Origin: an uncultured Burkholderiaceae bacterium
GTDB lineage: Bacteria; Pseudomonadota; Gammaproteobacteria; Burkholderiales; Burkholderiaceae_B
Length of the DNA stretch: 36,863 bases
NCBI GenBank assembly: GCA_937888805.1
Contig: CALBEY010000001.1
Span: 1 to 36,863 of the forward strand
Reading direction: 5' to 3'
Of the stretch, positions 24,718-33,788 are shown one piece after another; the first letter of the stretch is position 1, and each line of letters begins with the position of its first letter. A model generated the notes under the pieces. The model searched no databases and was not told the DNA's origin. It worked only from the letters and a program-made list of their open reading frames with translations. The translations under genes were made by a program, and so were the position numbers.

Positions 24718-26493
24718 ATGCAAAGCGGTTCAGGCTCGCAGTTTGGTTTATGGGTACAGGGTGACTGGGCGCAAGAATGGCTTGTGGCGCACGCTCGAGC
24801 CAATAAACCTTTGGTGTGTCTCGATCTCGCTGGAGATGCGAGGACCAGTCTCGCGCGCATGGCTCAAGTCTTGGCCCAGTGGGTCAAGACGCCGGGCCTG
24901 GCCGCACTGCATTGGGTTTGGGCGGGGGCGCCCGAACAATGGCCCAACCAATGGCCAGATCAGGATCCCATGATCGCCTCAAGCGATTTAACGTTTGCCC
25001 CCACGCACTGGCCACCACCGTTGCCTGGTATTCATCGCTGTTGGTCTAAGCGAGGCTTGCGACCCGTGAGCTTGACCATCGGTTTGGGTGACCCCCATCA
25101 ACTGGTCAATGAATTGATGCTTGGCGCTGACTGGGTCATGGTCGATGCCCATCTCGCCAGTTCTTCGTTGGCGCACTTGTCTCACTTGGCACATCCTTTA
25201 ACCCAATGGCTGTCGGTGTCGGATTTTGTTGTGAAGCCGATTTCGGTTGGTGCTATTGAACAAATAGCAAACCGCGCAACAAAAGCCGTTTCAGACCCTT
25301 TGCAGGCATGGACGCAAGCACAACCAAAAACAGGTGATCAAGCGGCAGCACCAAATCGCCGCGCGGTGGTCATTGGCGCGGGTATCAGTGGTTTAACGAT
25401 GGCAGCTGTTTTGGGGGCACGCGGTTGGACGGTCGAGGTTTTAGACCCGCACCCACCCGGTCCCAACAGTCGTCATGCGACGCACTTGGCAGCGGCGTTG
25501 ACGCCGGTGGTGTCTGGTGACGATAACGAGCGATCGCAGTTGTCACGGGCCGGTGCGCTTGCAGCCGATCGGTTTTGGGCGGTGCTACCGACTGTCATTG
25601 GTCGGCGATGCGGTGCGTTGCAATTGCAACGGCCGCAAACGCAAAAGCGATGGGTTGACTTACAGGCCGTCAGCGAGGCGTTTGCCATGCCACAGTGGGC
25701 TTGCTGGGTTAACGCGCAAGACGCCAGTGATGCCGCGGGTATGACGCTTGCTCGCGGTGGACTTTGGATGCCCGGTGGCTGGCTGATACAAGTGGCGCGC
25801 TTGCTTGAGGTTTTGGCGCAAATGCCTGGTGTCAATGTGATGGCAGGCCACGCCAATCGCTTGCGTCGCCAGGCCGGTATTTGGCAAGTCATCGATGGTT
25901 CGGCACAGGTTTTGGCACAAGCCCCGTTGGTGATCATGGCCAATGCTGCCGACACCAACGTATTGTTGCAGCGATCAACGTTGTGGCCGATTGACGACGT
26001 CGGTACTAAGTTTCGGTTGACAGGTTTGCATCAACTGGCTGGGGAGGTGACTTGTTTGCCAGCTCAGGCGCTTGGGGGTGGGCCGGTTTGTATTGTTGGC
26101 GGCGATGGTTACGTCTTACCGGCTGTGGACGGTTGGTGCGTTTCTGGTGGGACTTATGAGCGTGAGCGCAGTCAAACGCAGTGCACGCCAGAGGGCCGTC
26201 AAACCAACATCCAGAGGGCCGCAGCGTTACTGAATATGCCGTCGCTGGCGGATCGCTTGCAAGCTGACGACCTACCTGGTTGGGCTGGGTTTCGGGCGGT
26301 CTTGCCTGGCCGCTTGCCCGCCCTTGGGCCATTGGCAAGTGCTGGCTGCGAAGGCCTTTGGATGCAAACAGCGGGTGCATCCAGGGGCTTAACGTGGTCT
26401 GTTTTGGGGGCGGAACTGGTTGCTGACGCCATAGAGGGTGTGCCGCTGGCATTGCAAAAATCGCTCTTAAATCGCCTATTGCCGGGTATTTAG
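24718..26493 (+). CDS. mnmC: MnmC-like tRNA wobble-uridine oxidoreductase with degenerate methyltransferase half
   Basis: 591 residues from ATG 24718; CAGGAA lies 7 bases upstream. The FAD site VIGAGISG is at about 218-225, followed by an N-oxidase (DAO) fold with a C-terminal GFRAVLPGRLPALGPL and GLTWSVLGAEL, as in the MnmC C-terminal domain, which removes the carboxymethyl group from cmnm5(s2)U34. The first 215 residues have the layout of the MnmD methyltransferase (QGDWAQEWL, LALHWVWA-like strand, GDPHQLVNELMLGADWVMVDA). But the SAM-binding glycine loop reads DLAGDARTS and the FLDGFSP-like motif reads VMVDAHLASSS. Methylation is therefore doubtful. Confidence 0.8.
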   Translation: MQSGSGSQFGLWVQGDWAQEWLVAHARANKPLVCLDLAGDARTSLARMAQVLAQWVKTPGLAALHWVWAGAPEQWPNQWPDQDPMIASSDLTFAPTHWPPPLPGIHRCWSKRGLRPVSLTIGLGDPHQLVNELMLGADWVMVDAHLASSSLAHLSHLAHPLTQWLSVSDFVVKPISVGAIEQIANRATKAVSDPLQAWTQAQPKTGDQAAAPNRRAVVIGAGISGLTMAAVLGARGWTVEVLDPHPPGPNSRHATHLAAALTPVVSGDDNERSQLSRAGALAADRFWAVLPTVIGRRCGALQLQRPQTQKRWVDLQAVSEAFAMPQWACWVNAQDASDAAGMTLARGGLWMPGGWLIQVARLLEVLAQMPGVNVMAGHANRLRRQAGIWQVIDGSAQVLAQAPLVIMANAADTNVLLQRSTLWPIDDVGTKFRLTGLHQLAGEVTCLPAQALGGGPVCIVGGDGYVLPAVDGWCVSGGTYERERSQTQCTPEGRQTNIQRAAALLNMPSLADRLQADDLPGWAGFRAVLPGRLPALGPLASAGCEGLWMQTAGASRGLTWSVLGAELVADAIEGVPLALQKSLLNRLLPGI

Positions 26494-26620
26494 CCCCTAT
26501 TTTCTAGGAAATTTGAGGCTCGCCAAGGGGTTAAATACGATTTAATTTGCCTTCGGAGTTTATAAAAACGATTAAATCCGTCAAAATAGAGGTTTGGCTG
26601 TCCAACTTTGCGCAACCCAC

Positions 26621-28786
26621 ATGAATCTTGAATCACTAAAACTTCTTCAGAGCTCTCCCTCAAAAGTGATTTTTGATGCTGGCTCAGGCACGAGGCTCGT
26701 GATTGAGCCGCATGCGCCTGGCATGTACCGCATCCGGTTCGGCGCTGAGGCGAGCGTGGCGACCGACTCGCCCATGAGTGGACGTGCAAAGTTGCATGCG
26801 GATCTCTTAGTGGCGCGGCCAGAAGCCATTTTTGAAATCGAGACCGAGGCGTTACCGGGCAACATGGGTTGGCGGTTGGCGCAAGCCGATACGGCCTTGG
26901 TTGTTGGTCAAGCCCCTTTTGGTTTATCGGTGATGCGCGGCGAGCATGTGTTGCTCGCGCTGACTGAGGACGGTATCAGCAACGAAGAGCAACACTGGTC
27001 ATTTGGTTTCCAACTCAAAGCCGATGAATCTGTTTATGGCTTGGGTCAGACATTGACGGACTTGAACCGTCGTGGCGAGTACGTCGTTTCCGACGACCCC
27101 AAGCACCGAGCTTTGCCTTTTGCTTGGAGCCCGTCCGGGTGGGGTATTTATGTCAATACCTTGGGTCGTGTCGACCACGACGTGGCGCACTCGGAATCAT
27201 CTACCTATGAAATCCACGCCCAAGCGCAAGCGCTGGACCTATTCATTTTGGCCGGCGACCCTTGCGAAATGCTCAATCAGTACACCGCCCTGACCGGGCG
27301 CGCCGGTCAACCCTCGCTTTGGGCGTTGGGTGCGTGGCTTAAGCAGCCTCCAAATTGCACGCTGACCGAACTGCTCGAGAAGGTCGAGCAGGTTCGCGCA
27401 CGCGGTGTGTGTATAGACACGGTTATGCTTCTATCGCCGATGGCGTGGCGATTCCAAGATGCAAAGCTGGCCATTGAGTGGGACAGCACCCGATTTCCTG
27501 ATCCCAAACAAGTTTTGGAATTATTCGCCAAACGCTCGATTCAGGTTTGCTTAACAACCTTACCTGCCATTGAAGTTGGCACCAACACTTTTGAAGAGCT
27601 TGAGGACCGGGGTTGGCTACTCGCGCATGAAAGCGGTGATGCCTGTGTATTCAAGGGCAATGAAGCAACCGGTGGCAAAGATTTTGGCTTGCTCGATTTA
27701 ACCTATAAAGACATTTATCAGCATTGGGTGGAAAGACACCGACAGTTGGCTGAAGATGGCATCAGTGCCGTTCGTTGTGATGTGCCCTTTGAAATCCCAG
27801 CAGCTGTGACCTCGCGTGGTGGTGAGACGGGATCACGGTTGCAGGCCCTTTATCCCATGTTGGTTCGTCAGTCGCTTTACGAAGCGTGCGCCGGTCACAA
27901 AGTACCCCCAGAAGGGGTCGTGCTCACAAGCGATTTAACGCCAGCTGCCCAACGCTATCCGTGGCAGGCGCCCGTCTTGGTTGAGCCAACTTGGGACGGC
28001 TTGCGACAGACGATTGCCGCAGCACTGTCAGTGGGTGCAAGCGGCGTGCCGCTTCAGATGCATGCGGTTGGCAGCCAAGCGGGCGAGCCTGCGAGTCTTG
28101 ACACCGAGTTGTACCTTCGCTGGCTGGCCATGACGGTTTTTTCTGGCAACATGCAATTTGAAAACTTGGCCGAGCTCGAGTCACCTCAATGGGATGACGC
28201 TTCGCGCGAGTGTTTTGCACAGTGGATGCAGTGGCGTTATCGATTGATACCCTACATTTTGGGTGCCGTTGAAGACGCTGGGCGTACCGGTTTGCCAGTA
28301 CAGCGTTCGATGGCCATGTGCTTTGCCAATGATCAAGAGGCCCATCGTTGGGACTCACAATACATGCTGGGACCCGCTTTATTGGTGGCACCATTGACCA
28401 AGCCGGGTCGACTGACCCAAGTGTATTTGCCGGCCGGTGATGCGTGGTGGGATTTAAGTACCGGTTGGCGTTATGAAGGTGGCGCCGTACTTGAAATGGA
28501 TGTTGAGTTGGACCGCTTACCTGTCTTTGGGCGCGAAGGTCACATGCTTTGCCTGGGCCCTGTGGCGCCGAACACCAGTGAATTTAATTCAGCTCGAATT
28601 CTTGATGAAGTTTGGATGTTCGGTATGCCCGTGCATAACCCTGTGGTCATGCGCAATAAAATCCGCGTCATGCAAATGCAGGGGTCCAGTTATATTAAGG
28701 GACTAGAGGGCTTGAAGATCTTGCCGTCGGAAGGTTTAGAAGTCAAACGCAGGGGAGCCGAAGTGCGCATCTCCCGAGCACGTTAA
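26621..28786 (+). CDS. Glycoside hydrolase family 31-like protein with altered active site
   Basis: 721 residues from ATG 26621; the frame is open further up but no Shine-Dalgarno is clear at either start. It has an N-terminal galactose-mutarotase-like domain (QLKADESVYGLGQTLTDLNR, then FAWSPSGWGIYVNT), a barrel with strand DGISAVRCDVPFEIP, and a C-terminal beta-sandwich (YMLGPALLVAPLTKPG). D387 in RCDVPFE aligns with the nucleophile of YicI-type alpha-xylosidases. The normal acid/base stretch W-x-GD is replaced by VLVEPTWDGL, and the HDIGG loop by MHAVGSQ. It may have an unusual specificity or be non-hydrolytic. The histidine kinase gene follows after 15 bp, suggesting one operon. Confidence 0.75.
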   Translation: MNLESLKLLQSSPSKVIFDAGSGTRLVIEPHAPGMYRIRFGAEASVATDSPMSGRAKLHADLLVARPEAIFEIETEALPGNMGWRLAQADTALVVGQAPFGLSVMRGEHVLLALTEDGISNEEQHWSFGFQLKADESVYGLGQTLTDLNRRGEYVVSDDPKHRALPFAWSPSGWGIYVNTLGRVDHDVAHSESSTYEIHAQAQALDLFILAGDPCEMLNQYTALTGRAGQPSLWALGAWLKQPPNCTLTELLEKVEQVRARGVCIDTVMLLSPMAWRFQDAKLAIEWDSTRFPDPKQVLELFAKRSIQVCLTTLPAIEVGTNTFEELEDRGWLLAHESGDACVFKGNEATGGKDFGLLDLTYKDIYQHWVERHRQLAEDGISAVRCDVPFEIPAAVTSRGGETGSRLQALYPMLVRQSLYEACAGHKVPPEGVVLTSDLTPAAQRYPWQAPVLVEPTWDGLRQTIAAALSVGASGVPLQMHAVGSQAGEPASLDTELYLRWLAMTVFSGNMQFENLAELESPQWDDASRECFAQWMQWRYRLIPYILGAVEDAGRTGLPVQRSMAMCFANDQEAHRWDSQYMLGPALLVAPLTKPGRLTQVYLPAGDAWWDLSTGWRYEGGAVLEMDVELDRLPVFGREGHMLCLGPVAPNTSEFNSARILDEVWMFGMPVHNPVVMRNKIRVMQMQGSSYIKGLEGLKILPSEGLEVKRRGAEVRISRAR

Positions 28787-28801
28787 GACAACACCCACGC
28801 C

Positions 28802-30769
28802 ATGAGTCTCGGTCGACTCGGTTCTCGGGCGCTGTACGCGTTAAGCCGTTTGATTGTTTGCCTGTTTGGCGTTTTATTGGGTCTGGGGCTGGCCGGTTCG
28901 GCCATGGCTGCTACCCCAACCAATTTAATTCAGACCCAAGCCTACTTTGTCGACCCCACTGGCGAATTGACGTTCGCGCAAGTTCAAGACAAAAACTTCT
29001 CTCCCTATACCGGTATTTTGGCCAAGGGTTACACCAGTGGCGCGTTTTGGCTCAAGCTTCGGGTGAACCCAGCATTAGCCGTGCAATCAGCCAGCCGAAG
29101 CGGTGGATTTGACATTGGGCAATTTAGGCAGAGGCCTGATGAACTGGTGCTGCGAGTGCGGCCCACATATTTGAACGATATTCGCCTTTATGACCCACTT
29201 GAGCTGAGTCGCCCTGAGCGCATCACGGGCGATCGTCACCCTTGGTTGCTAGATGAATTGCGTTCGTTTAACCATGGGTTTGTGATTCCCAAGGGGATCG
29301 AACCAAGGGACATTTGGTTGCGTTTGCAGTCAACCAGCACCATGTTGGTCGGCGTGGATGTTTATCCTTACGTCGTGATGAGAGGGCTTGAACGCCAGCA
29401 GGAAATCACCAATAGCATCGACGTGGCATTACTTTTGTTTTTCATTTTTTGGGGAGGGCTACTCTTCTTTATGCGTCCCGACCGGGTCGTGGGCGCCTTT
29501 TTGTTGTCGATGGTCGTGTCATTTTTCTTTGCGACCAATTACATGGGCTACTACCGAATCTTTTTTGCCGACGACTTGCCGGTGGGATTTAGTGATGCGG
29601 CCTACTCGGTGCTGGTCATGCTGATGCCTGCAGCCTATATGTTGTTCCATCGCCAATTGATATCAGAATACAAGCCCCCGCGTTGGATGTTCCAGCTTTT
29701 ACTGTTGCCACAGTATTACGTCGTGCCTGGTTTGCTGTTATTTTTTTGGGGTCACCCCACCGAAGCGTTGGCCATCAATGCAATGCTTGCTTTGGCAGGA
29801 TTGATTTGGATTTGTATTATTTTGTTTGTGGGTGTGAAACAACCCATGCCATCTGAAGATCAAACGCCCTTGTTGTCTAAATATTGGTTACTGGGCTATT
29901 ACCTTGTTTTATCTTGGGTCTATGCTTTGCTAACGTTGCCTGCGTTTGGTTTGATAGAGCCAACCTCAACGTCCTTGGGAAGAAGTATTGTTCAAAGTGT
30001 GGTGTCCTTGGGTGCGCTGGCTGGGATCGTTTTTTTACGGGGTCGTTTTTTAGAGCAGAGTCGTCAGCGTGCGTTAGCTGCCGCTGAACAATCGGCGAGC
30101 TTTGAAAAAAATAAGCGCCAAGAGCAAGACGAGTTTTTTGCGATGCTAACGCATGAAATTCGCACGCCATTGACGGTGATGGCCTACGCCGCCAAAACCC
30201 CGATGCCTGAAGGCCAGTTAAGTGACCATGTGAAGCATGGCATCGAAGAAATTGATCAAATCATTGAACGTTGTGTGCAAGCCGATCGGGCTGACCAAGG
30301 CCGTGAGGAGTTGCGCTTAGAAACGGTCGCCGTGATTGATTTGACCGACGCCGCACTCAAGGGGTTTTATCAAAAGAGAATCAAGTGTGATGTCGAATCA
30401 GTGGCGCTGGCGTTGATTACCACTGACCCGGCTCTCTTTCAAATTGTGCTGACAAATTTGATTGACAATGCGTTGAAGTATTCGCCGCCAATGTCGCCGA
30501 TTGATCTTTTGGTGCAAGCGCAAACGCGTGATGACCGAGAAGGCATTAGCTTTACGGTCATCAACACTGCGGGACCGGCTGGTGCACCAGATGCCGCCAA
30601 GATGTTTGACAAGTATTACAGAGCACCGCGCGCCAGAAAAATCACGGGCTCGGGTCTTGGCTTGTTTGTGGCGAAATCATTTGCCGGTAAGATAGGCGGT
30701 GACTTGCGATATCAAGCGGCAAACAATCAAATAAGGTTTGAACTATGGATGCCAGTCTCGAAATCTTAA
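28802..30769 (+). CDS. Sensor histidine kinase with 7TM-DISM input domain
   Basis: 655 residues. It has an N-terminal signal-like helix ending in GSAMAATPT, then a periplasmic 7TMR-DISM extracellular domain (about 40-200, with YTSGAFWLKLRV), seven membrane helices (about 205-410), and a dimerisation/phosphoacceptor helix with H451 in MLTHEIRTPL. The ATPase domain has N-box TNLIDNALKYSP and G-box GSGLGLFVAK. DISM sensor domains are thought to bind carbohydrates or similar ligands, which fits its place behind a GH31-like gene. The response regulator start lies inside its 3' end (25-base overlap), so the two are made together. Confidence 0.9.
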   Translation: MSLGRLGSRALYALSRLIVCLFGVLLGLGLAGSAMAATPTNLIQTQAYFVDPTGELTFAQVQDKNFSPYTGILAKGYTSGAFWLKLRVNPALAVQSASRSGGFDIGQFRQRPDELVLRVRPTYLNDIRLYDPLELSRPERITGDRHPWLLDELRSFNHGFVIPKGIEPRDIWLRLQSTSTMLVGVDVYPYVVMRGLERQQEITNSIDVALLLFFIFWGGLLFFMRPDRVVGAFLLSMVVSFFFATNYMGYYRIFFADDLPVGFSDAAYSVLVMLMPAAYMLFHRQLISEYKPPRWMFQLLLLPQYYVVPGLLLFFWGHPTEALAINAMLALAGLIWICIILFVGVKQPMPSEDQTPLLSKYWLLGYYLVLSWVYALLTLPAFGLIEPTSTSLGRSIVQSVVSLGALAGIVFLRGRFLEQSRQRALAAAEQSASFEKNKRQEQDEFFAMLTHEIRTPLTVMAYAAKTPMPEGQLSDHVKHGIEEIDQIIERCVQADRADQGREELRLETVAVIDLTDAALKGFYQKRIKCDVESVALALITTDPALFQIVLTNLIDNALKYSPPMSPIDLLVQAQTRDDREGISFTVINTAGPAGAPDAAKMFDKYYRAPRARKITGSGLGLFVAKSFAGKIGGDLRYQAANNQIRFELWMPVSKS

Positions 30770-31431
30770 TTGTCGAAGACCATGATAATTTAAGAGAGAT
30801 TTTAAAGAGCCATCTGTCACAGCACGGACACCTTGTGCGTGGCGCCGCTGATGCGGCAGGTCTCGATGAACAGATGGCGCGACACACCTTTGATGCGGTG
30901 GTGCTTGATTTAAATCTACCCGACGAAGATGGCTTAAGTATCGCCAAGCGACTAAGGGGTATCTATCCACAGTTGTACATCATCATGATGACAGCGAGAA
31001 ACGCCAGCGCCGACCGTATTGCGGGCTATGAAAGCGGGGCAGATGCTTATATCACCAAGCCTTCATCAGGCGAAGAGTTAGTGGCCGCCATCAACAGCTG
31101 GCGTCGCCGAAAGACGGCAGCTCCAGCGATTGAGCCGAGGATCCAATTTCACGCGCAGTCACGTGAGCTGGTGGGTACCGAGCGCGTGTCGCTGGGTTCA
31201 GCCGAAACGATGATTCTGCAGTGCCTTTGTTTGGCACCTAATCTACGCATTGAATACTATCGACTGATTGAGCTTTTAGACCAAGAGGTTGATGCCAAAG
31301 GCAAGGCCACGCTCGAAGTGCATATGGCGCGCCTGAGAAAAAAACTACTCCAAGTCGGTTGCCAAAAGCCCGCGATTAAAGCCATTCGCAATGTAGGCTA
31401 TCAGTTGGTTGAGACAGTCGTGATTGTTTAA
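30745..31431 (+). CDS. Response regulator, OmpR-like
   Basis: 228 residues. The receiver domain has acidic pocket E11-D12, phosphoacceptor D55 in VVLDLNLP, T83 in MMTAR and K105 in ITKP. The C-terminal part (about 130-225) has a winged-helix pattern (LGSAETMILQCL, then LEVHMARLRKKL, then AIRNVGYQLV), as in OmpR/PhoB regulators. AAGG lies 8 bases before the ATG inside the kinase gene. It is the partner of the DISM kinase and presumably controls genes that respond to the sensed ligand. Target genes are unknown. Confidence 0.9.
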   Translation: MDASLEILIVEDHDNLREILKSHLSQHGHLVRGAADAAGLDEQMARHTFDAVVLDLNLPDEDGLSIAKRLRGIYPQLYIIMMTARNASADRIAGYESGADAYITKPSSGEELVAAINSWRRRKTAAPAIEPRIQFHAQSRELVGTERVSLGSAETMILQCLCLAPNLRIEYYRLIELLDQEVDAKGKATLEVHMARLRKKLLQVGCQKPAIKAIRNVGYQLVETVVIV

Positions 31432-31450
31432 CGGCCGGTGGTCCTGAGTT

Positions 31451-32239
31451 TTATTCTTTGTAGCTTGGGTCCATACGATCCAGTTTTCTGAGTAGTGCAG
31501 GCCATTCCATCACACCATAAGGCCGACGGGTACCGGGTTGATAGTTATCCCACGTTTCCTCGAGAACACTCTCTGGCACTTTAGAAAAGGAAGTGTTGCA
31601 AGCCATGGCAGCGAGCTGTGAGTGGCACGCCAATTCCAAGCGGTGCATCCAGTTAAATGCCTCAGCAACTGTTCTACCGACAGTTAAGGCGCCGTGATTG
31701 CGCAAAATAAGCGCCTCTGACGTACCCAAATCAGCCACCAAGGATTCTTTCTCATTATCGTCGAGCACCACGCCCTGATAGTCGTGATAGCGAACCTTTA
31801 AAAAGCGCATGGCGGTTTGAGTGAGCGGCAGCAATCCACATTCAAGTGACGACACCGCCATGGAAGCCCAGCTGTGGGTGTGGATGACGCAACCGACATC
31901 ATCGCGGGCTTCATGGATGGCGCTGTGGATCACAGCGCCGGCTCGGTTGATGCCGTATTTCAAGTCCCCGAAGTCAGGCGAGGTCAAAATATGCCCGTCG
32001 TGATCGACCTTTAAGAGGCTAGAGGCGGTGATTTCTTCGTACATCATGCCGTAGGGGTTAATGAGGTAGGTGCCATGCTCACCGGGCACCCGAGCTGAGA
32101 TGTGATTGGCAGCCATGTCAGAGAGACCATAAAAGTCAACCAAGCGGTAGCAAGCAGCCAAGTCAACGCGGGCCTGCCACTCTTGGGCTGAGACTTTGTC
32201 TTTGAGGCTAGCGAGGACCAATCGACCTTCTTTCTGCAT
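31451..32239 (-). CDS. Class II aldolase/adducin family protein
   Basis: 262 residues. The fold is visible as LAACYRLVDFYGLSD, then NHISARVPG, YLINPYGMMYEEITASSL, the zinc ligands in VIHTHSWASMAVS, and the LILRNHGALTVGRT strand with the third His. Full-length family members include fuculose-1-phosphate aldolase, ribulose-5-phosphate 4-epimerase and many uncharacterised proteins. The longer C-terminal tail matches the latter in proteobacteria. Start at 32239 is supported by AAGGAG 7 bases upstream. It converges with the response regulator (19 bp between stops). Confidence 0.85.
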   Translation of the reverse strand: MQKEGRLVLASLKDKVSAQEWQARVDLAACYRLVDFYGLSDMAANHISARVPGEHGTYLINPYGMMYEEITASSLLKVDHDGHILTSPDFGDLKYGINRAGAVIHSAIHEARDDVGCVIHTHSWASMAVSSLECGLLPLTQTAMRFLKVRYHDYQGVVLDDNEKESLVADLGTSEALILRNHGALTVGRTVAEAFNWMHRLELACHSQLAAMACNTSFSKVPESVLEETWDNYQPGTRRPYGVMEWPALLRKLDRMDPSYKE

Positions 32240-32444
32240 GGGATATCTCCTTAACCATTTGTGCGTTATTTGTTTTAAAGCTTACCGCATGGCGTACGAT
32301 TTTGGATGTGTACGTCGCGAGATGGCATTCGGTTCTAAGTAGTCGTTTAAACATGCTAACGTTTGACATCGCTTCAGCACACTTGGCTTCGCGTGGGTCT
32401 TGAGCCAACCCAAACAATCAAAATTTATCTGGACATAATAGCCA

Positions 32445-32756
32445 ATGAAAGCGTTTTTTATTGATCCCCAAAAAAATGAAATCCGTGCCATCGAGCTCAC
32501 AAATGGCGATGCCGAAGTCAAGCAGTTGCTTGACGCCAAATCCCTTGAATTCGACGAGATTGCTGCTGGCGGCGATCGCTTGTGTTTTGATGAGGACTGC
32601 TTCATCAAGCAAAAGCCAGGCCGGTTTCAGCTCGACACGTTAGCCCCCGTGGCAGGCAGTGCGCTGCTAGTGGGTGTGGCGGCACCTGATGGCGCGCTGA
32701 CAGACGTTTTGATTGACCAAGAGGCATTGCGCGCTCGGATTAAGTTCTTGGCCTAA
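32445..32756 (+). CDS. Small acidic protein of unknown function
   Basis: 103 residues, strongly acidic, starting MKAFFIDPQKNEIRAIEL. It has a central DEIAAGGDRLCFDEDCFIK segment and a strand-rich C-terminal half (AGSALLVGVAAPDGALTDV). It looks like a small single-domain alpha/beta protein, possibly a sensor-type fold. No family is recognised with confidence and no Shine-Dalgarno is clear. It is divergent from the aldolase gene (205 bp between starts) and lies 91 bp ahead of tRNA-Lys. Confidence 0.55.
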   Translation: MKAFFIDPQKNEIRAIELTNGDAEVKQLLDAKSLEFDEIAAGGDRLCFDEDCFIKQKPGRFQLDTLAPVAGSALLVGVAAPDGALTDVLIDQEALRARIKFLA

Positions 32757-32847
32757 TCTGTGAAGATAGGGTGGTGTTGGTGTGTTTTAAGGGCATTAGC
32801 CTAGTGATTTGACAGACAAGTTCTGCAAAGTCATAATAGCGGGCTTG

Positions 32848-32923
32848 GGGTCGGTAGCTCAGTTGGTAGAGCAGCGGACTTTTAATCCGTTGGTCCCGGG
32901 TTCGAGTCCCGGCCGACCCACCA
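32848..32923 (+). tRNA. tRNA-Lys (anticodon UUU)
   Basis: 76 bases including an encoded CCA. The acceptor stem GGGTCGG (32848-32854) pairs with CCGACCC (32913-32919). The D arm is TAGCTCAGTTGGTAGAGC, the anticodon loop reads CTTTTAA with anticodon TTT, and the T arm is CCGGGTTCGAGTCCCGG. All arms pair by eye. Its 3' part from the anticodon loop on is repeated at 33914, marking an integration site. Confidence 0.97.
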
Positions 32924-32930
32924 GAAAATG

Positions 32931-32970
32931 AAAATCCCAGTCAGCGAGAGTTGGCTGGGATTTTGATTTT
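32931..32970 (+). terminator. Rho-independent terminator of tRNA-Lys
   Basis: AAAATCCCAG and CTGGGATTTT form the outer helix, an inner helix TCAGC/GTTGG closes on a GAGA loop, and a T-rich run follows (GATTTTTG). A near copy at about 33970-34005 ends the repeated segment. Confidence 0.85.
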
Positions 32971-33071
32971 TGGTGGGGTTGATTTGTCCATGTGACATCA
33001 ATGTTCGAGCTTACTTTGCGATAATTCACATACGTATCAATCGATTCGATTCGTTAGTTGTGGAGTGATTT

Positions 33072-33788
33072 TTGGCTGGTAAACCTTTCCGTTGCCCCTG
33101 GCATCAATTTCCAGAAGTGGTTTTGCATTCGCCTGAAAGTATGGTGAAGCATCATAGTGCATATGCACTTGCTAAGTCGGGAGACTTAGACGCGGCCTAT
33201 CATTTGGTTGAAGATACGCTGGTGGAAGACGCATTGCGTCAAATCCAATTAATTGTTGGTGATAAGCGTCCGTATTTGGTTTCTGCCCACGCGTTAGAAC
33301 GTAGTGGCGTGAACGCGATACCTGAAGCGCTAGCAGATGAAGTTGGTGAACGGCTTTGCTTGCCTGTGGATTCCTCTATCGTTCAGACCAACATTGTTGG
33401 TCATACCGGTGCCAGTGGATTTGCTCGCTTAGCGAGACAGGCTCTATTCAATGGCCCAGTAGAGGCGGGTGCTGACTATTTTTTAGTTGACGACTTCATT
33501 GGTCAAGGCGGAACCTTGGCGAATTTGCGGGGTTACTTGGAGCATATGGGTGCAACGGTGCTGGGTGCAACTTCCTTGACTGGTAAACCATATTCGGCAA
33601 AAATTACAGTAGAAATGCAGCAACTAACGGATTTACGGAGTAAACATGGCAAAGATCTCGAAATTTGGTGGGAAGACCGGTTCGGTCACGCCTTCGACTG
33701 CTTTACTCAATCAGAGGCTCGATACCTTACAAACACCTCGGATGCTGACACCATTCGAGATAGAATTACTGCGCAAGAGCAAACGTGA
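33072..33788 (+). CDS. Phosphoribosyltransferase-domain protein
   Basis: 238 residues from TTG 33072; GGAG lies six bases before it, so this non-ATG start is favoured. The PRPP-binding signature is YFLVDDFIGQGGTLANLRGY (acidic DD and GGT loop), flanked by YLVSAHALE... and TSLTGKPYSAKI. The C-terminal part ends with WWEDRFGHAFDCFTQSEARYL. Such domains are common in phage and integrative-element proteins, where their substrate is mostly unknown; nucleotide salvage is one option, modification of another base or protein another. It is enclosed by the repeated tRNA-Lys segment. A second ORF starts inside its 3' end in the +1 frame. Confidence 0.78.
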   Translation: MAGKPFRCPWHQFPEVVLHSPESMVKHHSAYALAKSGDLDAAYHLVEDTLVEDALRQIQLIVGDKRPYLVSAHALERSGVNAIPEALADEVGERLCLPVDSSIVQTNIVGHTGASGFARLARQALFNGPVEAGADYFLVDDFIGQGGTLANLRGYLEHMGATVLGATSLTGKPYSAKITVEMQQLTDLRSKHGKDLEIWWEDRFGHAFDCFTQSEARYLTNTSDADTIRDRITAQEQT

